This document shows positions 37,113 to 46,259 of a DNA stretch of 64,000 bases, piece by piece. The stretch covers positions 1 to 64,000 of the forward strand of contig JABWCL010000010.1 of assembly GCA_013360295.1 (NCBI GenBank), in the 5' to 3' direction. A program made the position numbers and the translations under genes. Below the pieces are notes generated by a model. The model saw nothing but the letters and a program-made list of their open reading frames with translations. It did not search any database and had not been told where the DNA came from. Origin of the DNA: Ignavibacteriaceae bacterium. GTDB taxonomy: Bacteria > Bacteroidota > Ignavibacteria > Ignavibacteriales > Ignavibacteriaceae. Numbering within the stretch: position 1 is the first letter of the stretch; the number at the start of each line of letters is the position of its first letter.

Positions 37113-38531
37113 ATGAACAGCGAAGTTAAAAACATTGCCGTAATCGGCGCGGGTCCCGGAGGTTACGCGGCAGCATTCTACGCCGCGGATATGGGACTTA
37201 ATGTCACTCTCATTGACCTTGAAAAAAATCCTGGCGGAGTCTGCCTCTTCAGGGGATGTATCCCCTCAAAGGCACTGCTGCACGTGGCAAAACTGATTAA
37301 TGAATCACAGGAAGCCGTGCACTGGGGCATTGAGTTCGGCAAACCGGTGATTCACCTTGACAAGCTCAGGAACTGGAAAAACTCGGTAGTATCCAAACTC
37401 ACCGGCGGTTTGGGAGTGCTCTCCAAACAAAGGAAAATTAACTTTGTCCAGGGAAGAGCTAAATTTGTAAACTCAAATACACTGAGTATTTCGAAATCAG
37501 ACGGTACCGAAGAAACAAAATCATTCGACAGGATCATTGTGGCAATCGGTTCGGTAATAGCGACAATACCGGCGTTTGAGATCGGAAGTAAAAGAATACT
37601 TAATTCCACTTCAGCTCTCGACCTGCCCGAAATTCCGGGCAGCCTTCTGGTAGTCGGCGGTGGATATATCGGGCTCGAACTTGGATCCGTTTATCAGGCT
37701 CTAGGCAGTAAAGTGTCCGTCGTGGAAATGACCCCCGGCCTTTTGCCCGGCGCCGACCGCGACCTGGTTCAGCATCTCTCAAAAATGATTGAGAAAAAAT
37801 TCGAAAAGATAATGCTCAACTCTAAAGTCCTCTCCATGAAAGAAGAGAATGACAAAATCGTTGTTAAAATTCAGGAGAGCAGCGGAAACGTTGTTGACCT
37901 AACCTACGATTATGTGCTCGTTTCAGTCGGGCGCAAACCTGTTACGCAGGGGCTCGGGCTGGAGAACACAAAGGTCACAGTTAACGGGCGCGGATTCATC
38001 GAAGTTAATAAACAGCTGCAGACCGCCGATCAGAGTGTATATGCAATCGGCGACATTGTGGGCGACCCGATGCTTGCTCATAAAGCCAGCCACGAGGCAA
38101 GGGTCGCGATTGAAGTGATCATGGGACACAAAGCGGCTTTTGAGCCTTATGCAATTCCCGCTGTTGTGTTTACCGATCCTGAAATTGCGTGGGCTGGCCT
38201 GACCGAAAACCAGGCCAAAGAACTTGGAGTTAAATTTGAAGTTGCGCGATTCCCGTGGGCGGCATCCGGCAGAGCAACCACACTCGACCGGTTTGACGGA
38301 GTAACAAAACTAATTGTTAATCCTGATAATGAGCGAATACTTGGTATCGGAATATGCGGACCCGGCGCAGGGGAACTGATCGCGGAGGGCGCGCTGGCAA
38401 TCGAGATGGGCGCAACAGCCTCCGACCTGAAACTGACAATACATCCGCATCCGACTCTTTCGGAGACCGTAATGGAGGCAGCCGAAGTATTTTTCGGACA
38501 AAGCACGCATATGTACAGGCCCAGAAAATAA
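37113..38531 (+). CDS. lpdA: Dihydrolipoyl dehydrogenase (E3)
   Basis: 472 residues from ATG 37113, with GAGGG upstream, four bases after the E2 stop. FAD motif GAGPGGYAAA (12-21), redox-active disulfide in GGVCLFRGC (Cys44, Cys49), NAD motif VGGGYIGLELG, and the C-terminal His-Glu pair in HPHPTLSE. It reoxidises the E2 lipoyl groups and reduces NAD. Last gene of the aceE-aceF-lpd operon; a terminator follows. Confidence 0.96.
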   Translation: MNSEVKNIAVIGAGPGGYAAAFYAADMGLNVTLIDLEKNPGGVCLFRGCIPSKALLHVAKLINESQEAVHWGIEFGKPVIHLDKLRNWKNSVVSKLTGGLGVLSKQRKINFVQGRAKFVNSNTLSISKSDGTEETKSFDRIIVAIGSVIATIPAFEIGSKRILNSTSALDLPEIPGSLLVVGGGYIGLELGSVYQALGSKVSVVEMTPGLLPGADRDLVQHLSKMIEKKFEKIMLNSKVLSMKEENDKIVVKIQESSGNVVDLTYDYVLVSVGRKPVTQGLGLENTKVTVNGRGFIEVNKQLQTADQSVYAIGDIVGDPMLAHKASHEARVAIEVIMGHKAAFEPYAIPAVVFTDPEIAWAGLTENQAKELGVKFEVARFPWAASGRATTLDRFDGVTKLIVNPDNERILGIGICGPGAGELIAEGALAIEMGATASDLKLTIHPHPTLSETVMEAAEVFFGQSTHMYRPRK

Positions 38532-38557
38532 ACGCCGCTCAGTCTGAATTTATTTAC

Positions 38558-38606
38558 AACGCCGCCGCTGTAATTCTTTCATAAAGAAATTACCGGCGGC
38601 GTTTTT
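38558..38606 (+). terminator. Terminator after the PDH operon
   Basis: AACGCCGCCG pairs with CGGCGGCGTT, with further imperfect pairing inward (AATTCTTT with AAAGAAATT), followed by TTTTT. Confidence 0.8.
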
Positions 38607-38688
38607 AAATAGTATCTTCTTTTTTATGCCGGATTTATATATTTTTAAAACCGGTCTCCTAATTTATTTATTCTGATGTTTTAACTTT

Positions 38689-40758
38689 TTGAAAAAATTA
38701 TCCTTCATATTTATTGTCTGCCAGGCGGCTTTTCTATTGTTTTCACCAGCCAATATTCTTGCTGATGAAAAAGAAAAAACCGCAGTAACTGATTCATTAT
38801 TAGGTGTTATGGACAGGATCCAGGCTCAAAACCCTGACTCTGCAATTCAGTATGGCATCAGAATCGCGCTCGAGGCTGAAAAAAACAAAGACATCCTTAC
38901 TCTCTCAGCTACTCTCGGACGAATTGGTTATATTTACTTCAGGCAGAATAATTTCACTTCTGCGATCGAGTTTTACCTCAGAGCCTATCCTTACGCGAAG
39001 GCTACCGGCCACCATAATCTTTTTGGTTTCCTTCTTATAGACATAGGAAATAGTTACTATGAGCAGGGCCTTCTTTCGGAGGCGACGGATATGTACGATG
39101 AAGCTGAGCAAATCTTTTCAAAGGCGGGTTTGAACTCAGGACAAACCGTGGCTCTAAATAATCTTGGTTTGTGCAAAATACGAGCCGGTGAGTATGATGA
39201 GGCGGAAAAATATTTCCGGCAGGGTTTAAGTATTCGCGAAAAAATCGGTGACTCGCTGCTCATTCTCCACTCTTACGGTTATCTGCTGGATATTCTGCGG
39301 TTAACAAAAAGGTTCGATGAAGCGGATAAATTGATAAAATCTTCGATTGCTATCCACAACTCGACACCTCTGAAAACTATTTACGATTATGAGATCCACG
39401 TCGAAACCATCAGGAAGATTGCCCTTCTGAAAAAGGAGATGACTCATTTTGAAGAAGCGCTATCCTTTCTTGATCTTGCGATTAAAGTAAACCGCAGTGC
39501 GGGGGGCGACAATAATCTGTTTTCTCTTCTCCACATTGAGAAGGCGGAAATATTCGAGATTCTTCTTAACGACAAAGGGTTTTTCGCGAATATCGCGCTC
39601 GGGGAGAAGTACGCTAAGGAAATAAATAACCTGCGGCTTCGTCTGAGAGCAAACGAACTTTACGCTAAGCATTATGAAAGGAAAAATGACCTTAAGAAAT
39701 CCATATTTCACCTCAGAGAAGCTTCGCTGATAAAGAGCGAAATGAGTGAAAGCGCGACAAAGAACAGGCTTTTAAACCTGTTTAATTTTGTGAGCACATA
39801 TGATATTGAGAACCAGTTAAAACTAAGCAGGCTCGAACTTATAAGGGAAACCGAGAAAAAGCAGGCCGCGCAGTTACAATTATACCTTTTCGGCGCCGGT
39901 ATAATTATTATCAGCCTTTTCCTTTTCCTGCTTTATAAAAACAACCTGAAACTGAAAAAACTTAATTCCGAGCTTGAGGAAAGAAACGCGGAAATTTCGC
40001 GCCAGAGAGAAGAAATATCAAAACAAAAAGCAGACATCGAACTTATACTTGAAGAACTGCAGCAAATAAACAGATCGAGAGATAAGTTTTACTCCGTCTT
40101 TGTTCACGACCTGAAGAATCCTCTATACTCCCTGGTCTCATTCGCCGAAATACTAACTGATGAGACTGAAGATCTCACCCCGGATGAAAGGACCCGCTTC
40201 ACGAAAAATATTTTCGAGCTTTCGAAAAAGGTTAATTCACTGATAATGGATATGCTGGACTGGCTTGGCATACAGCTCGGCAAAACAAAAGTCAGTGCGG
40301 CACGGGTCTCCCCAAAACAGGTTGCCGACATAGTGATAACAAGGCTGAACCTGGCGGCTTCCGCAAAGAATATCAGGGTAATTAATATGCTGTCGGATGA
40401 AGTAGCCGTAAAAGCCGACATTACTTCGCTTACATCGATAATCCAAAATCTTGTTCAGAATTCTATTAAGTTCAGTAATAAAGGATCAAAGATCCTGATA
40501 AATTATTCCAGGACAGGTGATAAGGTAAACCTGATAGTTGAAGATTTTGGAGTTGGATTCAGTGAAGAGCAGATGAATTTGTTTAACAACGATGAACTTA
40601 TTCCTTCCACTGAAGGAACGGCAAATGAGCAGGGTACCGGATTCGGACTGGTGATCATAAAAGACCTGGTAAAACTAAATGATGGTTCTCTGACACTTGA
40701 AAGCAAAAAAGGGGAAGGCTCCCGCTTCACCCTTACTCTCGCCGATGCCTCCGGATAA
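38689..40758 (+). CDS. TPR-containing sensor histidine kinase
   Basis: 689 residues starting at TTG, with a signal peptide (MKKLSFIFIVCQAAFLLFSP). The periplasmic half (about 40-390) consists of TPR repeats (for example NLGLCKIRAGEYDEAEKYF). One membrane helix (about 400-420, LYLFGAGIIIISLFLFLLY) leads to a coiled coil and then HisKA with the acceptor His in FVHDLKNPLYSLV, and HATPase with VEDFGVGFSEEQ and GTGFGLVI. This TPR-HK layout is common in Bacteroidota. No partner response regulator nearby; the signal is unknown. Confidence 0.88.
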   Translation: MKKLSFIFIVCQAAFLLFSPANILADEKEKTAVTDSLLGVMDRIQAQNPDSAIQYGIRIALEAEKNKDILTLSATLGRIGYIYFRQNNFTSAIEFYLRAYPYAKATGHHNLFGFLLIDIGNSYYEQGLLSEATDMYDEAEQIFSKAGLNSGQTVALNNLGLCKIRAGEYDEAEKYFRQGLSIREKIGDSLLILHSYGYLLDILRLTKRFDEADKLIKSSIAIHNSTPLKTIYDYEIHVETIRKIALLKKEMTHFEEALSFLDLAIKVNRSAGGDNNLFSLLHIEKAEIFEILLNDKGFFANIALGEKYAKEINNLRLRLRANELYAKHYERKNDLKKSIFHLREASLIKSEMSESATKNRLLNLFNFVSTYDIENQLKLSRLELIRETEKKQAAQLQLYLFGAGIIIISLFLFLLYKNNLKLKKLNSELEERNAEISRQREEISKQKADIELILEELQQINRSRDKFYSVFVHDLKNPLYSLVSFAEILTDETEDLTPDERTRFTKNIFELSKKVNSLIMDMLDWLGIQLGKTKVSAARVSPKQVADIVITRLNLAASAKNIRVINMLSDEVAVKADITSLTSIIQNLVQNSIKFSNKGSKILINYSRTGDKVNLIVEDFGVGFSEEQMNLFNNDELIPSTEGTANEQGTGFGLVIIKDLVKLNDGSLTLESKKGEGSRFTLTLADASG

Positions 40759-40879
40759 TTGTACGGGATTGAATTCAGGCACATCTTTAACCGGCAAAAA
40801 TATTTTGCCCCGCGAAATGATGAGGGCCCAGCAATATTTTTATTATTTTTTGAATAACAATTCCTTTAACCGTACTTAA

Positions 40880-41251
40880 ATGAAATTACTTTTGCTGATT
40901 GGAAGCGGAAGCTTTATCGGAGGCATTTCGCGTTATCTTTTATCTTTGTATATACAGGGAAAAATGCAGTCCTCTTTCCCCTATGGCACCTTAGGGGTGA
41001 ATATCGCCGGGTGCCTTCTGATCGGAGTTATTTTCGGAATTGGCGAGCGGTATAACATTTCCCCCGAGTGGCGCCTTTTTATTGTCACTGGAATACTTGG
41101 GGGCTTCACCACTTTTTCCGCCTTTTCTAATGAGACAATAAACCTGCTTCGTGACGGTCAGTTCTGGTCAGCATCAGTATACGTTATCTCGAGTGTTATA
41201 CTCGGATTATTGGCAACATTCACCGGTATAATTGCAACAAAGGTAATATAA
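40880..41251 (+). CDS. crcB: Fluoride exporter CrcB/Fluc
   Basis: 123 residues with four membrane helices. Family motifs: GGISRYLL near the start, GTLGVNIAGCLLIG with the key Asn (about 34-47) and GGFTTFSAFS (about 73-82). Fluc proteins are dual-topology dimers that let fluoride leave the cell. The DUF190 gene begins one base after its stop, a frequent pairing. I saw no sequence upstream that matches the fluoride riboswitch. Confidence 0.93.
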   Translation: MKLLLLIGSGSFIGGISRYLLSLYIQGKMQSSFPYGTLGVNIAGCLLIGVIFGIGERYNISPEWRLFIVTGILGGFTTFSAFSNETINLLRDGQFWSASVYVISSVILGLLATFTGIIATKVI

Positions 41252-41252
41252 A

Positions 41253-41612
41253 ATGGAAAATGATCCCAACGCAAAACTGCTTAGAATATTCATTGGCGAG
41301 TCCGATAAGGTCGGGCACCAGCCTCTCTACGAGAAACTTGTTTTTGAGGCGAAAAAGGCCGGGCTCTCGGGAGCGACAGTCTTACGGGGGATAATGAGCT
41401 TCGGCGCGAATTCAAAAGTCCATACGGCAAAACTCGTGGAGATATCCGCCGACCTGCCAATTGTCATTGAAATAGTTGATAATGAAGAGAAGATCAGGAT
41501 ATTCACGGAGACGGTGGAGAAGTTTTTTGAAGAATCCGGATGCGGCGGACTTATTACTATTGAAAAAGCAGAAGTGATACGGTACCGCTCGGCACGGTCA
41601 GCCTTAAAATAA
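41253..41612 (+). CDS. DUF190 protein partnered with CrcB
   Basis: 119 residues, PII-like fold family DUF190, seen in KLLRIFIGESDKVGHQPLYE and AGLSGATVLRGIMSFGANS. DUF190 genes are repeatedly found beside crcB and may modulate it; the exact role is not settled. No membrane helices. It overlaps nothing and ends just before a hairpin serving the opposite strand. Confidence 0.88.
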   Translation: MENDPNAKLLRIFIGESDKVGHQPLYEKLVFEAKKAGLSGATVLRGIMSFGANSKVHTAKLVEISADLPIVIEIVDNEEKIRIFTETVEKFFEESGCGGLITIEKAEVIRYRSARSALK

Positions 41613-41634
41613 AAAAGGCGGGGTTGCCCCCGCC
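41611..41634 (-). terminator. Terminator after the ATP-grasp gene
   Basis: GGCGGGG pairs with CCCCGCC around a short loop; on the minus strand it is followed by TTTTTTATTTT. There is no T-run in the plus direction. Confidence 0.75.
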
Positions 41635-41650
41635 GCAGTCCTAATATTAT

Positions 41651-42862
41651 TTACGCGGAAGGTTTATCGGGAACAGGCTGAGTCGCGAAGAAGTCCTCAT
41701 AATACCTGCCCGTATATTTTTCAACCAACTCATTAACACGCGCCTCATCCGGTGAGGCAACTATCAGTCCGACGTGATTCGGCTTTTTCATTCTCCACCA
41801 TACTTCAGGATCATTGTATGATGAGGTATCAGGATACTCCTGTTTCGCGAGCGAGATCATTATCCCCGCGAAGTGGCCTTTATCCTTCGGGGCTTCATAT
41901 ATTCCGTCATACGGATGAAGTTCAATCTTAGCCCATTCAGCCCAAAGGTTCACTCCCGATGCGGCTTCGACAAGTTCGGCAATATGCGCCCCTCCCACTC
42001 TTGCCGATGTTTCAAGAAAATAATATTCACCGTTCTCACTCCTGATATACTCTGAGTGGGAAACGCCTCTCACTATTCCGAAGGCGGGCAATACTTCAGC
42101 GTTCATCTCAAAGATTTTTTTCGACTCTTCGGAATTACGATCCATAGTTACACTTGTAAATACACGCCCCTGGTGCGATACTTCCATCGGTGGTTTGCCG
42201 TATTTGCTGGCAACCTGGAAGACAACTTTCTTTCCATAAATTATCGAGTCAACGTGAAAAACATCGCCGGGAACAAACTGTTCAATAAGATAGAATGACT
42301 GTTGGTCGCCGAGGCGGTTTAACACCTCCCACATTTCCCACTTACTGTGTACTTTCTTGATTCCTATCGCGCCTGCCTGCAAACGCGGCTTGATCACATA
42401 CGGAAACGGAACACGGTCGGCAAATTCATTTATTTTATTGTGGTTCAGCACGTGGATGAACTCAGGGACATTGATGCCCACTTCCTTCGCGCGGGTCCTC
42501 ATTGCGAGTTTATCCCTGAAGTACCTGGCCGTTGTGTCACCCATTCCGGGTATTCGGAGATGTTCTCTTACGGCGGCGGCTTTTTCGACATCAAAATCAT
42601 CAAGAGCCACAATAATATCAAGGTCTTCAGTGCGCGCCATATAACTGACGCCGTAGATGACATCATTCATATTCCATTCTTTATTGACATCCGGTATGTA
42701 AAACACCTGATCCAGGCTCTCGCGGGGCCACTCCGCGTATTCAAGGCTTTTGGAAGTGAGTAATATAACCCGGCAGCCCTGGCGTTTACACTCGCGCATA
42801 AACTCGGCCCCTTTTTCGTAACTCGCAAAACACAAAACAGTGCGTTGTTTCTGTTCACTCAT
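41651..42862 (-). CDS. ATP-grasp domain protein (carbamoyl-phosphate synthase-like)
   Basis: 403 residues. An N-terminal pre-ATP-grasp domain (1-110) precedes ATP-grasp motifs: PYVIKPRLQAGAIGIKKV (about 155-172), LIEQFVPGDVFHVDSIIYG and the metal-binding ETSARVGGAHI (about 283-293). It should join a carboxylate to an amine or thiol using ATP, but the substrate is unknown and no biosynthetic partner lies next to it. The Cpn10-like gene is 38 bases upstream on the same strand. Confidence 0.82.
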   Translation of the reverse strand: MSEQKQRTVLCFASYEKGAEFMRECKRQGCRVILLTSKSLEYAEWPRESLDQVFYIPDVNKEWNMNDVIYGVSYMARTEDLDIIVALDDFDVEKAAAVREHLRIPGMGDTTARYFRDKLAMRTRAKEVGINVPEFIHVLNHNKINEFADRVPFPYVIKPRLQAGAIGIKKVHSKWEMWEVLNRLGDQQSFYLIEQFVPGDVFHVDSIIYGKKVVFQVASKYGKPPMEVSHQGRVFTSVTMDRNSEESKKIFEMNAEVLPAFGIVRGVSHSEYIRSENGEYYFLETSARVGGAHIAELVEAASGVNLWAEWAKIELHPYDGIYEAPKDKGHFAGIMISLAKQEYPDTSSYNDPEVWWRMKKPNHVGLIVASPDEARVNELVEKYTGRYYEDFFATQPVPDKPSA

Positions 42863-42900
42863 AAAATAATAACCTCTTTCTGCCTCAGTATAGTTAATGA

Positions 42901-43269
42901 TTAAACAAACATCATATCGTCTCTGATCAGCATAAGGATCGAAGTGTGCGAAACGATTACATATTTTTCTTTTTCATATTCGATTTCGTAACTGTCCCTT
43001 TTGAGAAATATGGCAAGGTCGCCCTCCTGCGCCTGAAGCGGAATATACTTCACCAGATCTTTGCTCTCTTTCCACGGTTCATCTTCAATTGGATTCGCGA
43101 TGGCATACCCGGGTCCCGTCTTCACTACATAGCCGCTCTGAACTTTTTCCTTCTCCTGCACTCCCGGCGGCAGGTAAAGCCCCGTAGATGTCTTTTCATC
43201 TCCCTCGACCGGTTTGATCAGTACTTTATCGCCAACGACGATAAGCTTACGAGTATTAATCGGTTTCAT
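42901..43269 (-). CDS. GroES/Cpn10-like co-chaperonin
   Basis: 122 residues from ATG 43269; the open frame reaches further upstream through non-coding sequence. The GroES fold signature is clear at the start (VVGDKVLIKPVEGDEKTSTG) and in the end strand (EKYVIVSHTSILMLI). It is about 25 residues longer than GroES and has extra sequence in the mid-part (NPIEDEPWKESKDLVKYI). No groEL gene is present, so this may be a specialised or second copy. Function as chaperonin lid is inferred. Confidence 0.82.
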   Translation of the reverse strand: MKPINTRKLIVVGDKVLIKPVEGDEKTSTGLYLPPGVQEKEKVQSGYVVKTGPGYAIANPIEDEPWKESKDLVKYIPLQAQEGDLAIFLKRDSYEIEYEKEKYVIVSHTSILMLIRDDMMFV

Positions 43270-43390
43270 TCTTAATTTCTTGTAATTTGGAAAAGTCTTT
43301 AAATAAAGATAAAGATAATATTTTATATGGGAATCAGAAATTTTGGAGGAGGGTGAACCCAAAAGAGCCGGGCAGGAAAAACCCAAAGTT

Positions 43391-43415
43391 TCCCCCGGAG
43401 GTTTGCTCCGGGGGA
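43391..43415 (-). terminator. Hairpin after the porin gene
   Basis: TCCCCCGGAG (43391-43400) pairs perfectly with CTCCGGGGGA (43406-43415). On the minus strand it is followed by a modest T-rich run (AAACTTTGGGTTTTTCC). Confidence 0.65.
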
Positions 43416-43443
43416 TAGAAAATTAAAAGAGTCCCCGGCAGGC

Positions 43444-44682
43444 TTAAAAGTTAGAACTTATCATCAGGTAGTTCCAGAACGCCATATCTTTCCTTTCAAC
43501 CGCTTCTGAACTGAAATAATTCTTCATTAAATCACCGGGCAAAAATACGCTTGCACCTAATGTAAGCACCGTACCCGGTAAGAAATTATAACGCAGTGTA
43601 ACGTCCACCTCCTGGCCATAAGTATTGAATCCGGATGTAGTCTCTTTATTCGACATAAAGTGGTGAACATCCACGCCCACCGAATGTGTGCCGTGTTTCA
43701 GGTTATACCTAATATAAAAATCGTGCAGCCCAAGGCCGAAGGTATTGACCGGGACATTTATGAAGTAATCCATAAAACCGTAGAACTTATGGTTAGTGCC
43801 GTAGCTGACATCAAATGAATTGTATTTGTCGGTGGCGAGGAAGTCTGTACCGGAAAGTATATCCGCGCCTAAGCCCACATTCGCGTTCCCGTATTTATAA
43901 TCTCCGGAAAGAGAGACGAAATAAGCGAAATTATCTAAGCCGTAGACTTTACCGATTTGTATTGCGGCTTCCGTTGTCACAGAATAATCACCGTACTGTC
44001 CAAGATAGCTTAGGCCCGCCGTAAGTCGGCTGAGATCATATTCTGTGGCATTGGATTTCTTCCTGTTGATTTCATAATATCCGAATAGGTCCATTTTCCC
44101 TGAAGGGAGGCCGAAGGTTGACCATAAACCATAAATATTAAATGAAGTATCCGGCTTAGCGTTAAAGGGGTAAATACCTGATGTTGCGTTTGCCACATAG
44201 TTGAAACTTTTTGTGTTTGTTAGTACGAAGGCATCAACTTTATATTTGCTCCCGTATGAAAGTTTCACTCCATCGAATGACCTGCCGATATAGTGCCAGC
44301 CTACCGCGCCGAAAAATCTTTCTGTTCCGTATGAAATCTCGAACCTTCCTGCCTGCAGGCTTACTCCTGACTCAAAAAGATCACTTAGTTTTACGTAACC
44401 CTGGTGCAGGTCAAGGTTGTTTATCGCGGCGAGTGTGTTCATCGCCTGACCAAATATCCTGCTGTCCTGCGCCTGGAGAAAAAACTCCGCTTTTCCGGAA
44501 ATGTTTTTCGCGACGCCTAATCTCGTCCTCATACTTGTAAATGAAACGGGGTAGGTTTTATTGTAAAAATCCCTCCCGTCAAGTTCTGTTCTTAACTGGA
44601 TACCGCCGGTGATTTTCCAATCATCTGTCTGTGCTGTAACAATGGCCGATATTAATATAATTGTAATAAAAATTGATTTCAT
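43444..44682 (-). CDS. Alginate-export-family outer membrane porin
   Basis: 412 residues with a signal peptide (MKSIFITIILISAIVTAQ). The mature part shows alternating beta-barrel strands and the family-like block GGIQLRTELDGRDFYNK, RTRLGVAKNISG and DSRIFGQA, ending in Phe (LMISSNF) as outer-membrane barrels do. It resembles the alginate_exp family of porins, which carry diverse small anions and sugars. It lies downstream of nrfA on the same strand, but a terminator separates them. Confidence 0.75.
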   Translation of the reverse strand: MKSIFITIILISAIVTAQTDDWKITGGIQLRTELDGRDFYNKTYPVSFTSMRTRLGVAKNISGKAEFFLQAQDSRIFGQAMNTLAAINNLDLHQGYVKLSDLFESGVSLQAGRFEISYGTERFFGAVGWHYIGRSFDGVKLSYGSKYKVDAFVLTNTKSFNYVANATSGIYPFNAKPDTSFNIYGLWSTFGLPSGKMDLFGYYEINRKKSNATEYDLSRLTAGLSYLGQYGDYSVTTEAAIQIGKVYGLDNFAYFVSLSGDYKYGNANVGLGADILSGTDFLATDKYNSFDVSYGTNHKFYGFMDYFINVPVNTFGLGLHDFYIRYNLKHGTHSVGVDVHHFMSNKETTSGFNTYGQEVDVTLRYNFLPGTVLTLGASVFLPGDLMKNYFSSEAVERKDMAFWNYLMISSNF

Positions 44683-44711
44683 CTTATTGTCCGGTGAAAG
44701 TTTATAAAAAA

Positions 44712-44751
44712 GGCCCCGGTTCAGATTACTCTCTCCATCCGAACCGGGACC
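44712..44751 (-). terminator. Terminator after nrfA
   Basis: GGCCCCGGTTC pairs with GAACCGGGACC with one mismatch and is followed on the minus strand by TTTTTTATAAA. Confidence 0.8.
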
Positions 44752-44765
44752 CTGTGATTGAGGTT

Positions 44766-46241
44766 TTATTTATTCATTTTTGATTGTCGTTCCGCGGCCT
44801 GCTTGTCCCACTCAGCGGGAACCTTACTAAGCCATTCTTTCTTCTCGGCGTTTAGTTTTGCCATATCTAACCCTATGAAGGCCTGCGCTTTCGCTTTAGT
44901 GCTTATGTCGGGTAACTGAACCGGATATTTTCCTCCCAGCCTTGTGATTAGGACTGCGAGTTCCTTCCTTGCTTCTTCTGCTTTCTGGATTGAAGTGGCA
45001 AGTATTCTCGCGCTTTCAAGCGGTGCGTGGAAACTTCCGCCGTGGCTCGCCGCTACATAATCCCATCTCCACTGAGCGTGACGGATAAGGGTCAGTATCG
45101 GTTTCATCTGTGCTTCGGTTGCTTTTATGTCCCAGGCTGCTTTAGCTTCGATATGTGCTTTTACGATCGCTTCTTCCGCCGCAAGCAGTAACTCTTTTAC
45201 TTTATCCTGGCGCTCGTTAACGTTAGCAGTCAGAGTTGCTTCGCTTTCCCTGTGGCATACCTGGCAGCTTCCCGCGATATTTGAGAGGGGGCTTCTTACG
45301 TGGTGGTCAGTAAACTTCACTCCGCCTTCGCTCTTATAAGGCATATGGCAGTCGGAACAGCTTACGCCTCTCTGAGCGTGAATACCAAACTGCGCGAGTT
45401 CCCAGTCAGGATGCTGTGCCTTTAATACCGGGGTCTTGCTTACGGTATGAATAAAATCCACGTGCTCGATTTCATCATAATATTTTTCCATACCGGCAAC
45501 ATCCATACCATCATCCCAGGGGAAAGTCAGGTATTTCTCCGTCTTTCCTTTGAAGTAATACTCAACGTGGCACTGAGCGCAAACCAGCGATCTCATTTCC
45601 TGGTGCGTCGCCTTTGTTATGTCTTTACCCTGGCGCTGAAATGCTTCAGCAAGCGCCGGGCGTGTTATTCTGAGGTTCATTGTCTTAGGATCGTGGCAGT
45701 CCTGGCATCCGATTGCATTTACAACTTCGCTCCCCATATCAGCCCATTTAGCTTTGTAGAATTCACCTATGCCTCTTTCATTCATAAGCCTTGGCACGTC
45801 AGTGCTCTTGCAGGTCCAGCAGGTTGCGGGCTGAGGAACAGCGGTACGGAGCGTTTTTCTTACGTCCTCTATCGCGTAATAGTGGCCTCTTCCCTGATTG
45901 TAATCGCGGGAAAAAGCGTAGCCTGCCCAGAGGACAACGAGATTAGGTTCCCGTTCCAGCATATCGATCATTTTTGAGCCGCCGTACTTACTCATATAGT
46001 TAGTATCCGCTGTGCTCAGATAAGATTCATACTGGCGCGGAAAATTCTCTCCCCATACTTCATTGCGGGGTTCATACTCAGGGATGTCCTTTACAAGATT
46101 GAATCTCTGCACGGTCTCCGCTCTTCTTTCCACGATTGAAGCGCCGAACAGCCCGGCAAGGAAAACTACAACTACTGTACCTATAAAGATGGCATAAGCC
46201 ACCCACGGTTTCTCACTGATAATGTCTTTAATTTTTCTCAT
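44766..46241 (-). CDS. nrfA: Cytochrome c nitrite reductase, catalytic subunit NrfA
   Basis: 491 residues with an N-terminal membrane helix (about 15-36). Pentahaem layout: active-site haem CWTCK (141-145), where Lys is the ligand, then CQDCH (179-183), CAQCH (221-225), CSDCH (295-299) and CQVCH (326-330). The signature KAQH (274-277) is the form found in calcium-type NrfA enzymes. NrfA reduces nitrite to ammonium with six electrons in the periplasm, receiving them from NrfH. It lies 18 bases after nrfH. The CxxCK haem normally needs a dedicated lyase route, none of which is seen in the window apart from the general Ccm genes. Confidence 0.96.
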   Translation of the reverse strand: MRKIKDIISEKPWVAYAIFIGTVVVVFLAGLFGASIVERRAETVQRFNLVKDIPEYEPRNEVWGENFPRQYESYLSTADTNYMSKYGGSKMIDMLEREPNLVVLWAGYAFSRDYNQGRGHYYAIEDVRKTLRTAVPQPATCWTCKSTDVPRLMNERGIGEFYKAKWADMGSEVVNAIGCQDCHDPKTMNLRITRPALAEAFQRQGKDITKATHQEMRSLVCAQCHVEYYFKGKTEKYLTFPWDDGMDVAGMEKYYDEIEHVDFIHTVSKTPVLKAQHPDWELAQFGIHAQRGVSCSDCHMPYKSEGGVKFTDHHVRSPLSNIAGSCQVCHRESEATLTANVNERQDKVKELLLAAEEAIVKAHIEAKAAWDIKATEAQMKPILTLIRHAQWRWDYVAASHGGSFHAPLESARILATSIQKAEEARKELAVLITRLGGKYPVQLPDISTKAKAQAFIGLDMAKLNAEKKEWLSKVPAEWDKQAAERQSKMNK

Positions 46242-46259
46242 TTCTGTACCTTAATAAAT

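Noticed and set aside
40759-40879. Possible fluoride riboswitch before crcB
   Set aside because: There are partial words such as TGATGAGGGCCC and CCGATGCCTCCGG, but the GGCGATG...CGCC opening and the conserved pseudoknot order are not present.
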